From Natronocella acetinitrilica (lineage in GTDB: Bacteria > Pseudomonadota > Gammaproteobacteria > Nitrococcales > Aquisalimonadaceae), in the NCBI RefSeq assembly GCF_024170285.1, contig NZ_JALJXV010000001.1, positions 62,001 to 126,000 of the forward strand: a stretch of 64,000 nt of DNA, read 5' to 3'. Under the pieces are notes generated by a model. That model was not told the origin of the DNA. It saw nothing but the letters and a program-made list of their open reading frames with translations, and ran no database searches. Shown here one piece after another: positions 19,020-28,007 of this stretch (position 1 is the stretch's first letter; every line of letters begins with the position of its first letter). The position numbers and the translations under genes were made by a program.

Positions 19020-20561
19020 ATGAGCAAGGAAGCCCCGCTGTCGTCCATGCCCATCGAGCAGGCCCGGGCCGACATCGCAGCGGCCTTCGATGGCCACCTC
19101 GGCGGCTTCAGCGATCCACCCAAGTATCCCCAGGCGTCAACACTGGACTTCCTGCTGGCGCGCTACGGCCGCCACGGTGACCGCCAGGCCCTGCACATGG
19201 CATGCACGACACTGCGACGCATGGCCCTGGGGGGTATCAATGACCAGATCGGCGGTGGCTTTGCACGCTATTCGGTGGATCCCTGGTGGATGGTCCCCCA
19301 CTTCGAGAAGACGCTGAGCGACAACGCCCTGCTGCTCGGCCTGTACGCCGACGCCTACCAGGCCACCGGCGACGACTTCTATGCCCGCATTGCCCGGGAG
19401 ACCGCCGAGTGGCTGTTACGGGAGATGCGGGACGACCAGGGCAGCTTCTACTCGACACTGGCAGCCGAGTCCGATGGCGGTGAGGGCCGCTACTATACCT
19501 GGACGCCAGACGAGGCAAGGCGTGTGCTCAACGCGGCGGAGTACCGGCTGATCGAACGGCGCTTCGGGCTGGATGACGATCCGAATGTCGGTGATCGCTG
19601 GCACTTCCACGTTTATGCCTCGGTGTCGGAACTGAGCAAGCGTCTGCGCGAGCCCCGCGACCTGGTGCTTGAAAGACTGCGGCGTGCTCGCCACAAACTG
19701 TATACGGCGCGGTTGCGACGACCCCGACCCAGCCTGGATCAGACGGTACGGACGAGCTGGAACGCGCTCGCGGTCAGGACGCTTGCCAGAGCTGGCCGCA
19801 TACTGGAAGAGCAGCACTGGATCGACGCGGCTGAAGGCGCGTGGCAGGCCCTGCACGACACCGTGTGCAGGGCGGATCGCGTGTGCAGCGAGCGTCGGGG
19901 TGAGGATATCGCCAAAAACGGGTTCCTCGAAGACACGGCGTTCATGCTGACGGCGACACTGGAGTTGCTGCAGAGTCGCTGGTCAGACGAGGCCCTGCAA
20001 CTGGCCCAGCGCCTTGCTGATGACCTTGTCGATGACTTCCAGGGCGAAGACGGCACGCTGCTGGCTACCGACGCCGGCGGCGAGGCTCCCGTGAAGGACT
20101 ACGCCACCGCTCTGGCGGACAATGGCATGCCCACGGCGACCTCCGCGGCAGTTTCCGGGCTTCGCCGGCTCGGCTGCCTGCTGAGTGAGCCGCGTTACCT
20201 CAATGCCGCCGACCGGGCGTTGCGCGCCGCCTGGGACATCCTCGAGGAGCAGCCTGGCGCCTGCCCCTCGCTGGCGCAGGCGCTGGACGAACATCTGCAT
20301 GCGCCCCGGCAGGTTGTGCTTCGCGGCGAACCTGCGGATACCAGCGCCTGGCGACGTGCCCTTGAACGCTACTACCAGCCAGGGCTTGCCACCTACAGCC
20401 TGCCGCCCGGTGCGGGCGCGGACACCACGGCCCTGGCCGACAAACAGCGCGATGGCGACGGCTGCCGCGCCTGGGTGTTCCGCAGCAGCCATCATGGACC
20501 GCCACTGGATTCACTGGACGCATTGCTCGACACTGTCTACCACCGGGGGGGTCAAGCGTGA
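19020..20561 (+). CDS. DUF255/YyaL-type (alpha/alpha)6-barrel protein lacking the thioredoxin domain
   Basis: A 513-residue protein matching only the C-terminal glycosidase-like barrel of the SSP411/YyaL family. The family order is kept: GGFSDPPKYPQ, GGINDQIGGGFARYSVD, VPHFEKTLSDNALLL, RYYTWTPDEA, TSWNALAVRTLARAG. Full-length relatives are ~680 aa and begin with a ~160-residue thioredoxin-like DUF255 domain, which is absent here. The ATG at 19020 has a strong AAGGAG five bases upstream, and ampD lies divergently 74 bp away, so this is an intact short gene and not a 5' truncation. Function is unknown; a carbohydrate-binding or cellobiose-epimerase-like fold is inferred. Confidence 0.85.
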   Translation: MSKEAPLSSMPIEQARADIAAAFDGHLGGFSDPPKYPQASTLDFLLARYGRHGDRQALHMACTTLRRMALGGINDQIGGGFARYSVDPWWMVPHFEKTLSDNALLLGLYADAYQATGDDFYARIARETAEWLLREMRDDQGSFYSTLAAESDGGEGRYYTWTPDEARRVLNAAEYRLIERRFGLDDDPNVGDRWHFHVYASVSELSKRLREPRDLVLERLRRARHKLYTARLRRPRPSLDQTVRTSWNALAVRTLARAGRILEEQHWIDAAEGAWQALHDTVCRADRVCSERRGEDIAKNGFLEDTAFMLTATLELLQSRWSDEALQLAQRLADDLVDDFQGEDGTLLATDAGGEAPVKDYATALADNGMPTATSAAVSGLRRLGCLLSEPRYLNAADRALRAAWDILEEQPGACPSLAQALDEHLHAPRQVVLRGEPADTSAWRRALERYYQPGLATYSLPPGAGADTTALADKQRDGDGCRAWVFRSSHHGPPLDSLDALLDTVYHRGGQA

Positions 20562-20658
20562 ACCAGTTCACAACGCGGCAAGCGAACGTGACATCAAGCG
20601 TGACGGCCTGACACACGCCGGGGCTATACTCGAATAGTTTTCAATAACTGGATCCGCG

Positions 20659-21522
20659 ATGACGCCCGACAGCCTCGCCAAGGACGTGACCAAGCTTGCC
20701 GCATTGCCGGCGGTCTATTATCGCGTCTCGCAAATGCTGGATGACCCCGGTTCGACGACGGCGGACGTGGCGCAGGTGGTGGCCCAGGATCCGGCGCTGA
20801 CAGGGCGGTTGCTGTCCGTGGTCAATACTGCCTACTACGGATTCCCCTCCCGAATCACCAACATCCCCATGGCGGTCACCATCCTCGGAGCCCGTGGGCT
20901 GCGCGACCTGTTGCTGACCGTGTCGGTGTCCAGCGCGCTACGTCACCTGGACACCGACGTGCTCGACCTGGAAGGCTACTGGCACCACAGCATTCGCTGC
21001 GGGCTCATGGCACGGGGGCTCGGCAACCACATCGGCTATCGCGATCCGGAAAGCCTGTTCATTGCCGGGCTGTTGCACGACCTGGGCAAACTGGCGATCT
21101 ACCATCGCCTGCAGGAAGAAAGTCGCCAGATTCTGCAACGCTGCGCAGAGGGTGAGCGCCCCCTTTACCGGCTGGAGCGTGAGGCATTGGGCTTCGATCA
21201 CTGCCAGGTGGGCGATGCATTGCTGCGACACTGGCGTCTGCCGGACCTCTACCGCGAGGCAGCAGCCTTTCACCATACACCGGATAGTGCGGCTCGCTAT
21301 CCGCTGGAGGTCAGCGTCATTCACGTCGCCGACGCGCTGACCGACAAGGCAGAGCCAGGCCATGTGCTGCCGCGCCAGGCAGAGACCGGGCTACCCCGCC
21401 TGCACCCCTTCGCCCGGGCGCATATCATGGTGGACATGCGCCTTGCGGAACAGCTTCAACTCGAAGCCGACCTGCAGGCCATCGAAATGCAGGAAATCCT
21501 GTTCGGTTCGGTCTCGCCCTAG
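20659..21522 (+). CDS. HDOD-domain signalling protein
   Basis: A 287-residue protein consisting of a single HDOD domain. Typical motifs are LPAVYYRVSQMLDDP, QDPALTGRLLSVVNTAYYGFP, ILGARGLRDLLLTVS, and the degenerate HD-type GLLHDLGKLAIYH. HDOD proteins act as scaffolds or sensors in cyclic-di-GMP, motility and stress signalling and usually lack phosphodiesterase activity. There is no receiver, GGDEF or EAL domain attached. A TATACT box lies ~30 bp upstream. The stop overlaps the 3' end of the convergent ubiI by 4 bp. Confidence 0.9.
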   Translation: MTPDSLAKDVTKLAALPAVYYRVSQMLDDPGSTTADVAQVVAQDPALTGRLLSVVNTAYYGFPSRITNIPMAVTILGARGLRDLLLTVSVSSALRHLDTDVLDLEGYWHHSIRCGLMARGLGNHIGYRDPESLFIAGLLHDLGKLAIYHRLQEESRQILQRCAEGERPLYRLEREALGFDHCQVGDALLRHWRLPDLYREAAAFHHTPDSAARYPLEVSVIHVADALTDKAEPGHVLPRQAETGLPRLHPFARAHIMVDMRLAEQLQLEADLQAIEMQEILFGSVSP

Positions 21523-22745
21523 CATTCTGCAGAGACAGGCTCCCGCATCAATGCCGGCAGTTCTCCTCGCAGGCCCATGGCGTGGCGCATGAAGTACGCC
21601 TTCGCCGGGGGGCAACGATCCGTCAACTGGAACCCAAGATTGCGCGCTCGCCGACGGATGGGGTCGTCATTGGCAAACAGCCAGTGAAAACCGTCCATCG
21701 CAAACTGCATGCGCCGATTGTCTCCACGACGCCAGCGTTCATAACGCCGCAGCACACTGGCGCGACCCGGATCCCGCCTACCGGCACCAGCCACACCCCG
21801 ACAAACGGTCTCCGCCAGGGCGGCAGCATCCAGCAGCCCCAGGTTCACACCCTGCCCGGCCAGCGGATGGATCACATGGGCGGCGTCACCCACCAATGCG
21901 ATGCGCTCGCCGATGTAGCGTTGCGCCAGGCGGGACTGTAGTGGAAACGCCAATCGCGGCGTCACCGACAGCACCGCGCCGAGCACCCGCTCAATGCCAT
22001 CCGCCAGCGCCTCGGCAAAGGCCGCATCGCCCATGGCAAGCAGGGCGCGGGCGGTGCCGTCGTCCGCCGACCAGACCAGGGACGTGCGCCCGTCCGCCAG
22101 GGGCAACAGGGCCAGCGGGCCGCTGGCGAGAAAGCGCTGCCGGGCAATGCCGCCGTGGCCCTGTTCGGTGGTCACCGTCGCGACGATACCCTGCTGACCG
22201 TAGGCATGCTCCCGGACCTCGATACCGGCCTGCTCCCGCACGGCGGACCGTCCGCCGTCGGCGGCCACCAGCAGACGACTGACCAGCCGGCGGCCGTCGG
22301 ACAGGCGCACACGCAGGCCGTCGGCTTCGCGCGTCCAGCCCGCAATCGCCGCCCCTGCCAGCATTTCCACATCGTCACGTAGTTGGAGTTGTTCCAGCAG
22401 CGCCGTCTGCAACAGGCTGTTCTCGATAATCCAGCCCAGGCGCGGCTCGCCAATATCCGCTGCCCGGAAGCGCACGGCACCATCGTCATCCCAGGTGTGG
22501 ATCGCCTCGAAGGGTGATGCCCGTCGTGCTTGAATGAAGTCCCAGGCGCCGAGGCGCACCAATAGTCGCCAACTGGCAATGGTGATCGAGGACACCCGTT
22601 CATCCATGACGTCCTGCTGCCACCTGGCGCCCCCCCTGGGTTCGACCACGGCGATACGCAGCCCATGGTCAGCCAGGGCCAGTGCGGTTGCCGCGCCGAC
22701 CATGCCGCCACCGGCAATACAGACATCGAAATCAGGACGTGCCAT
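21519..22745 (-). CDS. ubiI: UbiI-type FAD-dependent ubiquinone hydroxylase
   Basis: A 408-residue group A flavin monooxygenase. An N-terminal Rossmann motif (CIAGGGMVGAATALAL) is followed by the DERVSSIT block and the second FAD motif VGDAAHVIHPLAGQGVNLG. By position in the ygfB-pepP-ubiH-ubiI order it should be UbiI, the C5 hydroxylase of the ubiquinone ring, though UbiF-like specificity cannot be excluded by eye. It overlaps ubiH by 14 bp and is the last gene of the operon. Confidence 0.9.
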   Translation of the reverse strand: MARPDFDVCIAGGGMVGAATALALADHGLRIAVVEPRGGARWQQDVMDERVSSITIASWRLLVRLGAWDFIQARRASPFEAIHTWDDDGAVRFRAADIGEPRLGWIIENSLLQTALLEQLQLRDDVEMLAGAAIAGWTREADGLRVRLSDGRRLVSRLLVAADGGRSAVREQAGIEVREHAYGQQGIVATVTTEQGHGGIARQRFLASGPLALLPLADGRTSLVWSADDGTARALLAMGDAAFAEALADGIERVLGAVLSVTPRLAFPLQSRLAQRYIGERIALVGDAAHVIHPLAGQGVNLGLLDAAALAETVCRGVAGAGRRDPGRASVLRRYERWRRGDNRRMQFAMDGFHWLFANDDPIRRRARNLGFQLTDRCPPAKAYFMRHAMGLRGELPALMREPVSAEC

Positions 22746-23985
22746 CGTCCACCATCATCTGCAGGGGCAGGCCCCGGGAGAGTCGCGGCAAGCGCGCGCG
22801 GCGGCCCATGGCCTGGTGGGCGAACTCCCGGCGCAGCGTCGGCAACAGGTCCATGGCCAACAGGCCCAGGTTGCGGCCCAGGGCCAGGAACGGGTTGGCG
22901 TTGGAAAACAGGCGAACCAGCCCATCGGTCAGCGCCACCACTCTGCCCTCGTCGGCCTGCCTGGCGCGCTCGTAGTCGTGCAGGACGCCGGCCGCACCGG
23001 GATCACCACCAGCACAGGCGACGGCGTGAAGACGTTCAGCCAATTCCGCCACGTCCCGCAGAGCCAGGTTGAAGCCCTGACCGGCCACTGGGTGCAACGT
23101 GCGGGCCGCATTGCCAACAAACAGCACCCGCCCGGCGACCCGGCGGGGCATGCGCAGCAACTGCAATGGGTAGGCCTGACGCCGACCCAGCCTGACAAAG
23201 GCACCGAGGCGATAGCCGAAGGCCTGCTGCAACTGCGCAAGGCACGCATCGTCATCCAGCGCCATCACGGCATCTGCACGCTCGGTGTTCATGGTCCACA
23301 CCAGCGCGCAGCGGCCACCGGTCTGGGGCAACACGGCGAGCGGACCTTCCCGGGTGAACCGTTCGTAGGCCCAGCCACCGTGATCCCGGGCCGGCGCGAC
23401 ATTGGCAACGATGCCGGACTGCCCGTAATCGCGCTCCGTGAGGGCAAGGCCCAGTCGCTTGCGTAACCGGGAGCGGCTGCCATCGGCGGCAATCACCAGC
23501 CGGGCATGAATGCGCTCGGGAACCGCGTCTCCATCGAGCCCTACGCGTACACCGGCGTCACTCTGCTCAACCTCCGTGACCCTCGCCGGGGCATACAAGT
23601 GCAGGTTGGCCTGGGTTTCCAGCCCTGCAGCCAGGGCACGCCCCAGAACCCGATTGGGAGCCACATGGCCCAGGGTCTCCAGGCCCTCGTCGCTTGCCCG
23701 CAGCCTGGTGACGCCGAAACGCCCCTGATCGGACACGTGAATGCCACGGATCGGCGCAGCTTCCGGCGCAATCTCCGACCAACGCCCCAGGGCCTGGAAC
23801 AGGCGCCTGCTGGTAGGGGCAAGAGCCGTGCTGCGATCGTCAAAGCTGGGTTGACCGGGGTCGGCCGGTGGCACAGCCTCTGCCAAGGCGATGCGCAGCG
23901 GGCTACCGGCAAGGGCGCGAGCCAGGCTCGCGCCCACCAGGCCGCCGCCGACGATCAATACGTCCACTTCAGGCATGGTCTGCAT
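22732..23985 (-). CDS. ubiH: UbiH, 2-octaprenyl-6-methoxyphenol hydroxylase
   Basis: A 417-residue flavin monooxygenase with the Rossmann motif LIVGGGLVGASLARAL, the DDRSTALAPTSR block, and a second motif reading VGNAARTLHPVAGQGFNLAL. The GN in place of GD is characteristic of UbiH, which supports this assignment against its paralogue next door. UbiH hydroxylates the aromatic ring during aerobic ubiquinone synthesis. It lies 7 bp after pepP. Confidence 0.93.
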   Translation of the reverse strand: MQTMPEVDVLIVGGGLVGASLARALAGSPLRIALAEAVPPADPGQPSFDDRSTALAPTSRRLFQALGRWSEIAPEAAPIRGIHVSDQGRFGVTRLRASDEGLETLGHVAPNRVLGRALAAGLETQANLHLYAPARVTEVEQSDAGVRVGLDGDAVPERIHARLVIAADGSRSRLRKRLGLALTERDYGQSGIVANVAPARDHGGWAYERFTREGPLAVLPQTGGRCALVWTMNTERADAVMALDDDACLAQLQQAFGYRLGAFVRLGRRQAYPLQLLRMPRRVAGRVLFVGNAARTLHPVAGQGFNLALRDVAELAERLHAVACAGGDPGAAGVLHDYERARQADEGRVVALTDGLVRLFSNANPFLALGRNLGLLAMDLLPTLRREFAHQAMGRRARLPRLSRGLPLQMMVDDGTS

Positions 23986-23992
23986 GGAAGGC

Positions 23993-25297
23993 TCAGTGCC
24001 GCATCAGGTTTTCAATGTCGTCCATGGTCTTGGGCGCGGCGGCGCTGAGCACCAGATGGCCGTCGCGGGTCACCGCCACGTCATCCTCGATACGAATGCC
24101 GATGTTGTGCCAGCGGGAGTCCACCTCGGGAATGCTGTCGCTGATGTAGAGCCCCGGCTCGATGGTCAGCACCATGCCAGGCTCGAGCTCCCGCCATTCC
24201 CCGCCGAGCTTGTAGTCGCCGACGTCATGGACGTCCATGCCCAGCCAGTGGCCGGTGCGGTGCATGTAGAACGGCCGATAGGCTTCGCTCTCGATGAGCC
24301 CGTCGAGTTCCCCCTCGAGCAGACCGAGATCCTTCAGGCCCTGGGTCAACACCCGCACGGCGACTTCGTGGGCGCGATTCCAGTGCGCCCCGGGAGCCAC
24401 TGCGGCGATGGCCTGCAACTGCGCCTCGAGGACGACCTCGTAGACGGCGCGCTGCTCGCCGCTGAAACGCCCGTTGACCGGAAAGGTGCGGGTAATGTCC
24501 GACGCATAGCAATCCAGTTCGCAGCCCGCGTCGATGAGCAACAACTCGCCGTCGTTCAGCACCGCATTATTGTTGATGTAATGCAGCACGCAGCCATTGC
24601 GGCCACCGCCGACGATGGGCAGATAGGCGTGTTCGCCGTTGTGGCGGCGGAAGATGGCCTGAAACTCCGCCTCGACTTCGAACTCATGCATGCCCGGTCG
24701 GGTGACTTCCATGGCCCGTCGATGAGCAGCAGCGGCAACCGTGGCCGCCTCCTGCATCAACTCGATCTCCGCCGCGCTCTTGATCAGGCGCATTTCGTGG
24801 AGATGATGCTCCACCGCAACGAACTCGCCGGGGGCGCGGGCACCGGCCCGGGCCCGACCGCGAATCTGGTTGACCCAGCCGAACAGGGCGTGATCGAACT
24901 CCGGGTCGACACCGAGCACGCAATAGAGCTTTTCCTTGCCCTCCAGCAGGCCGGGGAGGATCTCGTCGATATCGTCGATTGGAAAGGCATCGTCAGCGCC
25001 ATGGTCCCGCACGGCACCGTCCTGTCCAGCGCGTGGCCCATCCCAGATCTCCCGGTCCGGGTCGCGTTCACGACAGAACAGGATGAACTCCCCCTGGGGT
25101 CGCCCGGGCACCAGTACCAGTACCGCCTCGGGCTCGGAGAAACCCGTCAGGTAGTGGAAGTCGCTGTCCTGTCGAAAGCGATAGTGCACATCACGATTGC
25201 GAATACGCTCCGGCGCGGCGGCCAGCACCGCGGCGCTGCCTTCGCCCATCAGGCTCATGAGTTCCTGACGGCGTCGGCTGAATTCCTGCTGCTGCAT
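23993..25297 (-). CDS. pepP: Xaa-Pro aminopeptidase P
   Basis: A 434-residue creatinase-fold aminopeptidase releasing N-terminal residues before proline. The dinuclear metal ligands are visible: D in LLIDAGCELDCYASDITRTF (both Asp), H in MHRTGHWLGMDVHD, E in LTIEPGLYI and E in GIRIEDDVAV. The start is ATG 25297 with a perfect GGAGG five bases upstream (MQQQEFSRRR). The upstream in-frame extension is discarded. It lies 37 bp after ygfB. Confidence 0.96.
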   Translation of the reverse strand: MQQQEFSRRRQELMSLMGEGSAAVLAAAPERIRNRDVHYRFRQDSDFHYLTGFSEPEAVLVLVPGRPQGEFILFCRERDPDREIWDGPRAGQDGAVRDHGADDAFPIDDIDEILPGLLEGKEKLYCVLGVDPEFDHALFGWVNQIRGRARAGARAPGEFVAVEHHLHEMRLIKSAAEIELMQEAATVAAAAHRRAMEVTRPGMHEFEVEAEFQAIFRRHNGEHAYLPIVGGGRNGCVLHYINNNAVLNDGELLLIDAGCELDCYASDITRTFPVNGRFSGEQRAVYEVVLEAQLQAIAAVAPGAHWNRAHEVAVRVLTQGLKDLGLLEGELDGLIESEAYRPFYMHRTGHWLGMDVHDVGDYKLGGEWRELEPGMVLTIEPGLYISDSIPEVDSRWHNIGIRIEDDVAVTRDGHLVLSAAAPKTMDDIENLMRH

Positions 25298-25334
25298 GTG
25301 TCCTCCAGATTCGTGTAACGATGGAGCCCGGGGC

Positions 25335-25922
25335 TCAATGAAGCCGCTGCCCGCCTGGCGCGCCCGGCACATCGACTGGCTTCGCGCGGGTCACCGGCTG
25401 CAGATTTTCGCGGATCATCAGCGCCGACACCCGCACGAATTCGACCAGTTCGGAGTATGCCGCTTCGTCGCTGCCGTCGGCGGCCTCGGCATCCACCCGG
25501 GCGATCTCGGCAAGCCCGGCAACCGCCTCTTCCACATCGCCGCCGCTGGGCAGGGCTTTGGCCTCGGAGCCACTTCCCAAACCGAACAGGAAGCCACTGC
25601 ACCAGCCGCCCAGCGCCGCCGCCCGCTCGTGCAGCGGTGTAGCGTCACCCGGCAGCAACAGGTCGAACGACAGATTGGAGTCATCCAGACCACGGCGAGT
25701 TTCATCGTAGGTCGATGCCAGTCTTTCGAGTACGCGGCGGGCCTCCTCACCGCGGGGCTCTGTACCGTCCAGCACCTGCGCCATCCAGCCGGCGGCGTCC
25801 GCCTGACCCGCCGCCGCAAACAGGCCGCAGAGTATGCCGTGGGCCTCGGCAGCATCCATCGGAGAACCGACAGCGGACAGCGCGGCCTGAACATCGTCGT
25901 AGTCAATGGGCGTGTTCTGCAT
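25335..25922 (-). CDS. ygfB: YgfB/UPF0149 family protein
   Basis: A 195-residue helical UPF0149 protein with the family blocks AEAHGILCGL, WCSGFLFGLG and the C-terminal EFVRVSALMI. In Pseudomonas aeruginosa YgfB modulates AmpDh3/beta-lactamase expression, but transfer of that role here is unproven. The ATG at 25922 (MQNTPIDYDDV) is preferred over an upstream extension to 25967. It is first in the ygfB-pepP-ubiH-ubiI operon and divergent from the TIGR02449-zapA pair. Confidence 0.93.
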   Translation of the reverse strand: MQNTPIDYDDVQAALSAVGSPMDAAEAHGILCGLFAAAGQADAAGWMAQVLDGTEPRGEEARRVLERLASTYDETRRGLDDSNLSFDLLLPGDATPLHERAAALGGWCSGFLFGLGSGSEAKALPSGGDVEEAVAGLAEIARVDAEAADGSDEAAYSELVEFVRVSALMIRENLQPVTRAKPVDVPGAPGGQRLH

Positions 25923-26028
25923 GCCTCGCTCCGCAGCGCTTGTGCTCACGTATGAAACAGGGGCCAAAACGGCTATCCTAGCATCGTTGCACCGCGTGAC
26001 GGGTCATCCGCGGGCGTGGGGGTCAGGC

Positions 26029-26256
26029 ATGACAGACGAAGCCACAACACATATCAGGGAAGAGCTCCGGCGACTCGAGGACCGCATCGAGGTGCTGGTG
26101 CAGCGCTGTCGTCGTCTTGACGAAGAGAACCGGGTGCTGCGCCAATCCCAGGAATCCCTGAACGCTGAGCGAGCCGGCCTGCTTGAGAAAAACGAGGTCG
26201 CCCGCTCCCGTATCGAGGCAATGATCAGCCGCTTGAAGGCGATGGAGCAGCATTGA
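26029..26256 (+). CDS. Small coiled-coil protein, TIGR02449/ZapB-like
   Basis: A 75-residue, almost wholly helical heptad-repeat protein (EELRRLEDRIEVLVQRC...ENRVLRQSQESLNAER). It matches a small gammaproteobacterial family found immediately upstream of zapA. By analogy with ZapB it may bridge ZapA to other divisome or nucleoid components, but this is inference from context and shape. The ATG at 26029 follows AGGC-type weak SD. Its stop overlaps the zapA ATG (TGATG). Confidence 0.85.
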   Translation: MTDEATTHIREELRRLEDRIEVLVQRCRRLDEENRVLRQSQESLNAERAGLLEKNEVARSRIEAMISRLKAMEQH

Positions 26257-26564
26257 TGAAGGCGTCCACCGAACCCGTCAAGGTCATGATTCTCGATAAG
26301 GAGTACCTGATCGCCTGCCCGGAAGACGAGCGTGAAGGGCTGCTGCGGGCTGCGGGATTCCTGAATCGTCGCATGAAGGAGATCCGTGACTCAGGCAAGG
26401 TCGTGGGCGCGGACCGTATCGCGGTCATGGCCGCACTCAACATCTCCCACGAGATGCTGCAACTTGAATCCCGACACGACGGCGTACTCGCGCTGGTAGA
26501 AGATCGCGTCCGGACCATGGATCAACGGCTGGCTGCCGCGCTGAACGGCACAGTCGAAGGCTGA
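26256..26564 (+). CDS. zapA: Cell division protein ZapA
   Basis: A 102-residue FtsZ-ring stabiliser with the family pattern VMILDKEYLIACPEDEREGLLRAAGFLN at the N-terminal globular head, then the long helix RIAVMAALNISHEML used for tetramerisation. The ATG at 26256 is coupled to the upstream coiled-coil gene; a TTG one codon earlier is also possible. The location directly upstream of 6S RNA and ygfA is the canonical gammaproteobacterial order. Confidence 0.95.
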   Translation: MKASTEPVKVMILDKEYLIACPEDEREGLLRAAGFLNRRMKEIRDSGKVVGADRIAVMAALNISHEMLQLESRHDGVLALVEDRVRTMDQRLAAALNGTVEG

Positions 26565-26612
26565 GCCGCGCCGCTTGCAGTTACCGCCACAAACCCCCAC
26601 CATAGCTCGTGA

Positions 26613-26803
26613 GGCATCCCCTGCGGCGTTCGAGAGCGGGCATTGCAATCCTTGACCCTCAACGATATCGCCCGGGGAACTGATGTGGCCATGTCTGGTG
26701 CGCATGTCCGCCACGAGCGGAAAGCCTAAAGCATGGCTCATCGTCCCCACCTGAACCGTCGGGTTCAAGGGGCGAGCTCCGCACGGCGCAGGCGGGGGGT
26801 GCC
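26613..26803 (+). ncRNA. ssrS: 6S RNA
   Basis: About 191 nt between zapA and ygfA, the conserved ssrS location. The terminal stem is seen as GGCATCCCC at 26613-26621 pairing with GGGGGTGCC at 26795-26803. Internal landmarks match E. coli 6S: the GAAAGCCTAAA segment (~26719) and the hairpin CTGAACC..GGGTTCAAGGG (~26750-26771). A CATAGC box at 26601-26606 is positioned as a -10 seven nt before the 5' end. 6S RNA sequesters sigma-70 RNA polymerase in stationary phase. Ends are approximate. Confidence 0.88.
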
Positions 26804-26826
26804 CACCTCTTTCGTACAGCGTGACC

Positions 26827-27447
26827 ATGGCAAGCCATTCCGATTTGCGTAGCCGATTGCGGCGCGCCATGCGCCAGCGACGCCGGGCGCTGTCACCCCG
26901 TGAACAGCGGCTCGCCGCAGCGCGTCTGGCAAAGCTGGTAAGCCGATCCCGCAGCTTCTTGCGAGCTCGCCATATCGCCGCCTACCTTGCCAACGACGGC
27001 GAACTCGATCCCGCCGAACTGGTCGCCATGGCCTGGCGTCTTGGCAAGCGGGTCTACCTGCCAGTACTGCGCCGCGACCGTAGCCTGCGGTTTGCGCTTT
27101 ATCGTCCCGGCACCATCCTGCGGCGGAATCCTCTGGGCATTCCGGAACCCGTCAACACGCGGCTGCTGCCGCCATCCCGCATGGACTGCGTGTTCATGCC
27201 TCTGGTGGCCTTCGACACACAGGGTAATCGACTGGGTATGGGTGGCGGCTTCTACGACCGGACCTTCGCTTTCCTGCATCGGCGCCATCGCTGGGGACGC
27301 CCCTTGCTCATCGGGCTGGCCCACGGCTGCCAGCAAAGCCCCGAGGTGCCGGCGGAGTCGTGGGACGTCGCGATGGCAGCCATTGCCACGGATCGCGGAT
27401 TCGTCGCCACCGGGCAGACAACTGAGCAAACACGCAGGATAGTGTAA
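26827..27447 (+). CDS. ygfA: 5-formyltetrahydrofolate cyclo-ligase
   Basis: A 206-residue enzyme that converts 5-formyl-THF to 5,10-methenyl-THF. It has the Arg-rich start RSRLRRAMRQRRRALSP, the folate/ATP motif MPLVAFDTQGNRLGMGGGFYDRTF and the C-terminal ESWDVAMAAIATD. Initiation may be GTG 26821 or ATG 26827, only two codons apart. In E. coli ygfA is co-transcribed with 6S RNA, which ends 24 bp upstream here. Confidence 0.94.
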   Translation: MASHSDLRSRLRRAMRQRRRALSPREQRLAAARLAKLVSRSRSFLRARHIAAYLANDGELDPAELVAMAWRLGKRVYLPVLRRDRSLRFALYRPGTILRRNPLGIPEPVNTRLLPPSRMDCVFMPLVAFDTQGNRLGMGGGFYDRTFAFLHRRHRWGRPLLIGLAHGCQQSPEVPAESWDVAMAAIATDRGFVATGQTTEQTRRIV

Positions 27448-27450
27448 AAT
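27422..27450 (+). promoter_or_regulatory. Candidate promoter for the EVE-domain gene
   Basis: CTGAGC (27422-27427) and TAAAAT (27445-27450) are separated by 17 nt, with TG directly before the -10 box. It lies at the very end of ygfA and 29 bp before the next start codon, so the EVE gene could be expressed independently. Visual match only. Confidence 0.4.
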
Positions 27451-27478
27451 CTCGGCCTTTTGGCAGGCGGAGAGATTC

Positions 27479-27937
27479 ATGCAGTACTGGCTGATGAAGT
27501 CCGAACCCGACGAATTCAGTATCGACGATCTGCAGGGCCGCCCCAAGCAGACCGAACACTGGGACGGGGTGCGCAATTACCAGGCACGCAACATGATGCG
27601 TGACGAGATGCGCGTTGGCGATCAGGTATTCTTCTATCACTCCAACACCAAGGTGCCGGGAATCGTGGGCATCGCCGAGGTGTCGCGGGAAGGCTACCCG
27701 GACCACACCGCCTTCGATCCCAACGACCCCCATTACGACCCCAAGAGCGATCCGGACGCACCGCGCTGGTTCATGGTGGATCTTCGCTACGTGCGCCACC
27801 TGAAGCGCACCATTCCCTTGCCGGAGTTGAAGGCGGACCCGGCCCTCGAGGGCATGGCACTGGTTCGCCGCGGTAATCGTCTGTCGGTGATGCCCGTCAC
27901 CGAGGAGCAATGGCGTCACATCCTGACGCTGGAGTAG
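27479..27937 (+). CDS. EVE-domain protein (DUF55/UPF0310 type)
   Basis: A 152-residue EVE domain (PUA-like fold) with the characteristic N-terminus MQYWLMKSEPDEFSIDDL, the aromatic-cage region WDGVRNYQARNMMRD, and VFFYHSN...GIVGIAEV. EVE proteins bind modified bases in DNA or RNA. In gammaproteobacteria this stand-alone form next to ygfA is common, and its ligand is not known. GGAG lies six bases before the ATG. No restriction genes are nearby, so a housekeeping rather than defence role is more likely. Confidence 0.92.
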   Translation: MQYWLMKSEPDEFSIDDLQGRPKQTEHWDGVRNYQARNMMRDEMRVGDQVFFYHSNTKVPGIVGIAEVSREGYPDHTAFDPNDPHYDPKSDPDAPRWFMVDLRYVRHLKRTIPLPELKADPALEGMALVRRGNRLSVMPVTEEQWRHILTLE

Positions 27938-28007
27938 CCCGACGACAGGCAGGCCGCTGCACGCCCCGCGGCGCTTCGAGCGGCACCGGAGCCAAAGAGG
28001 TTCGACT

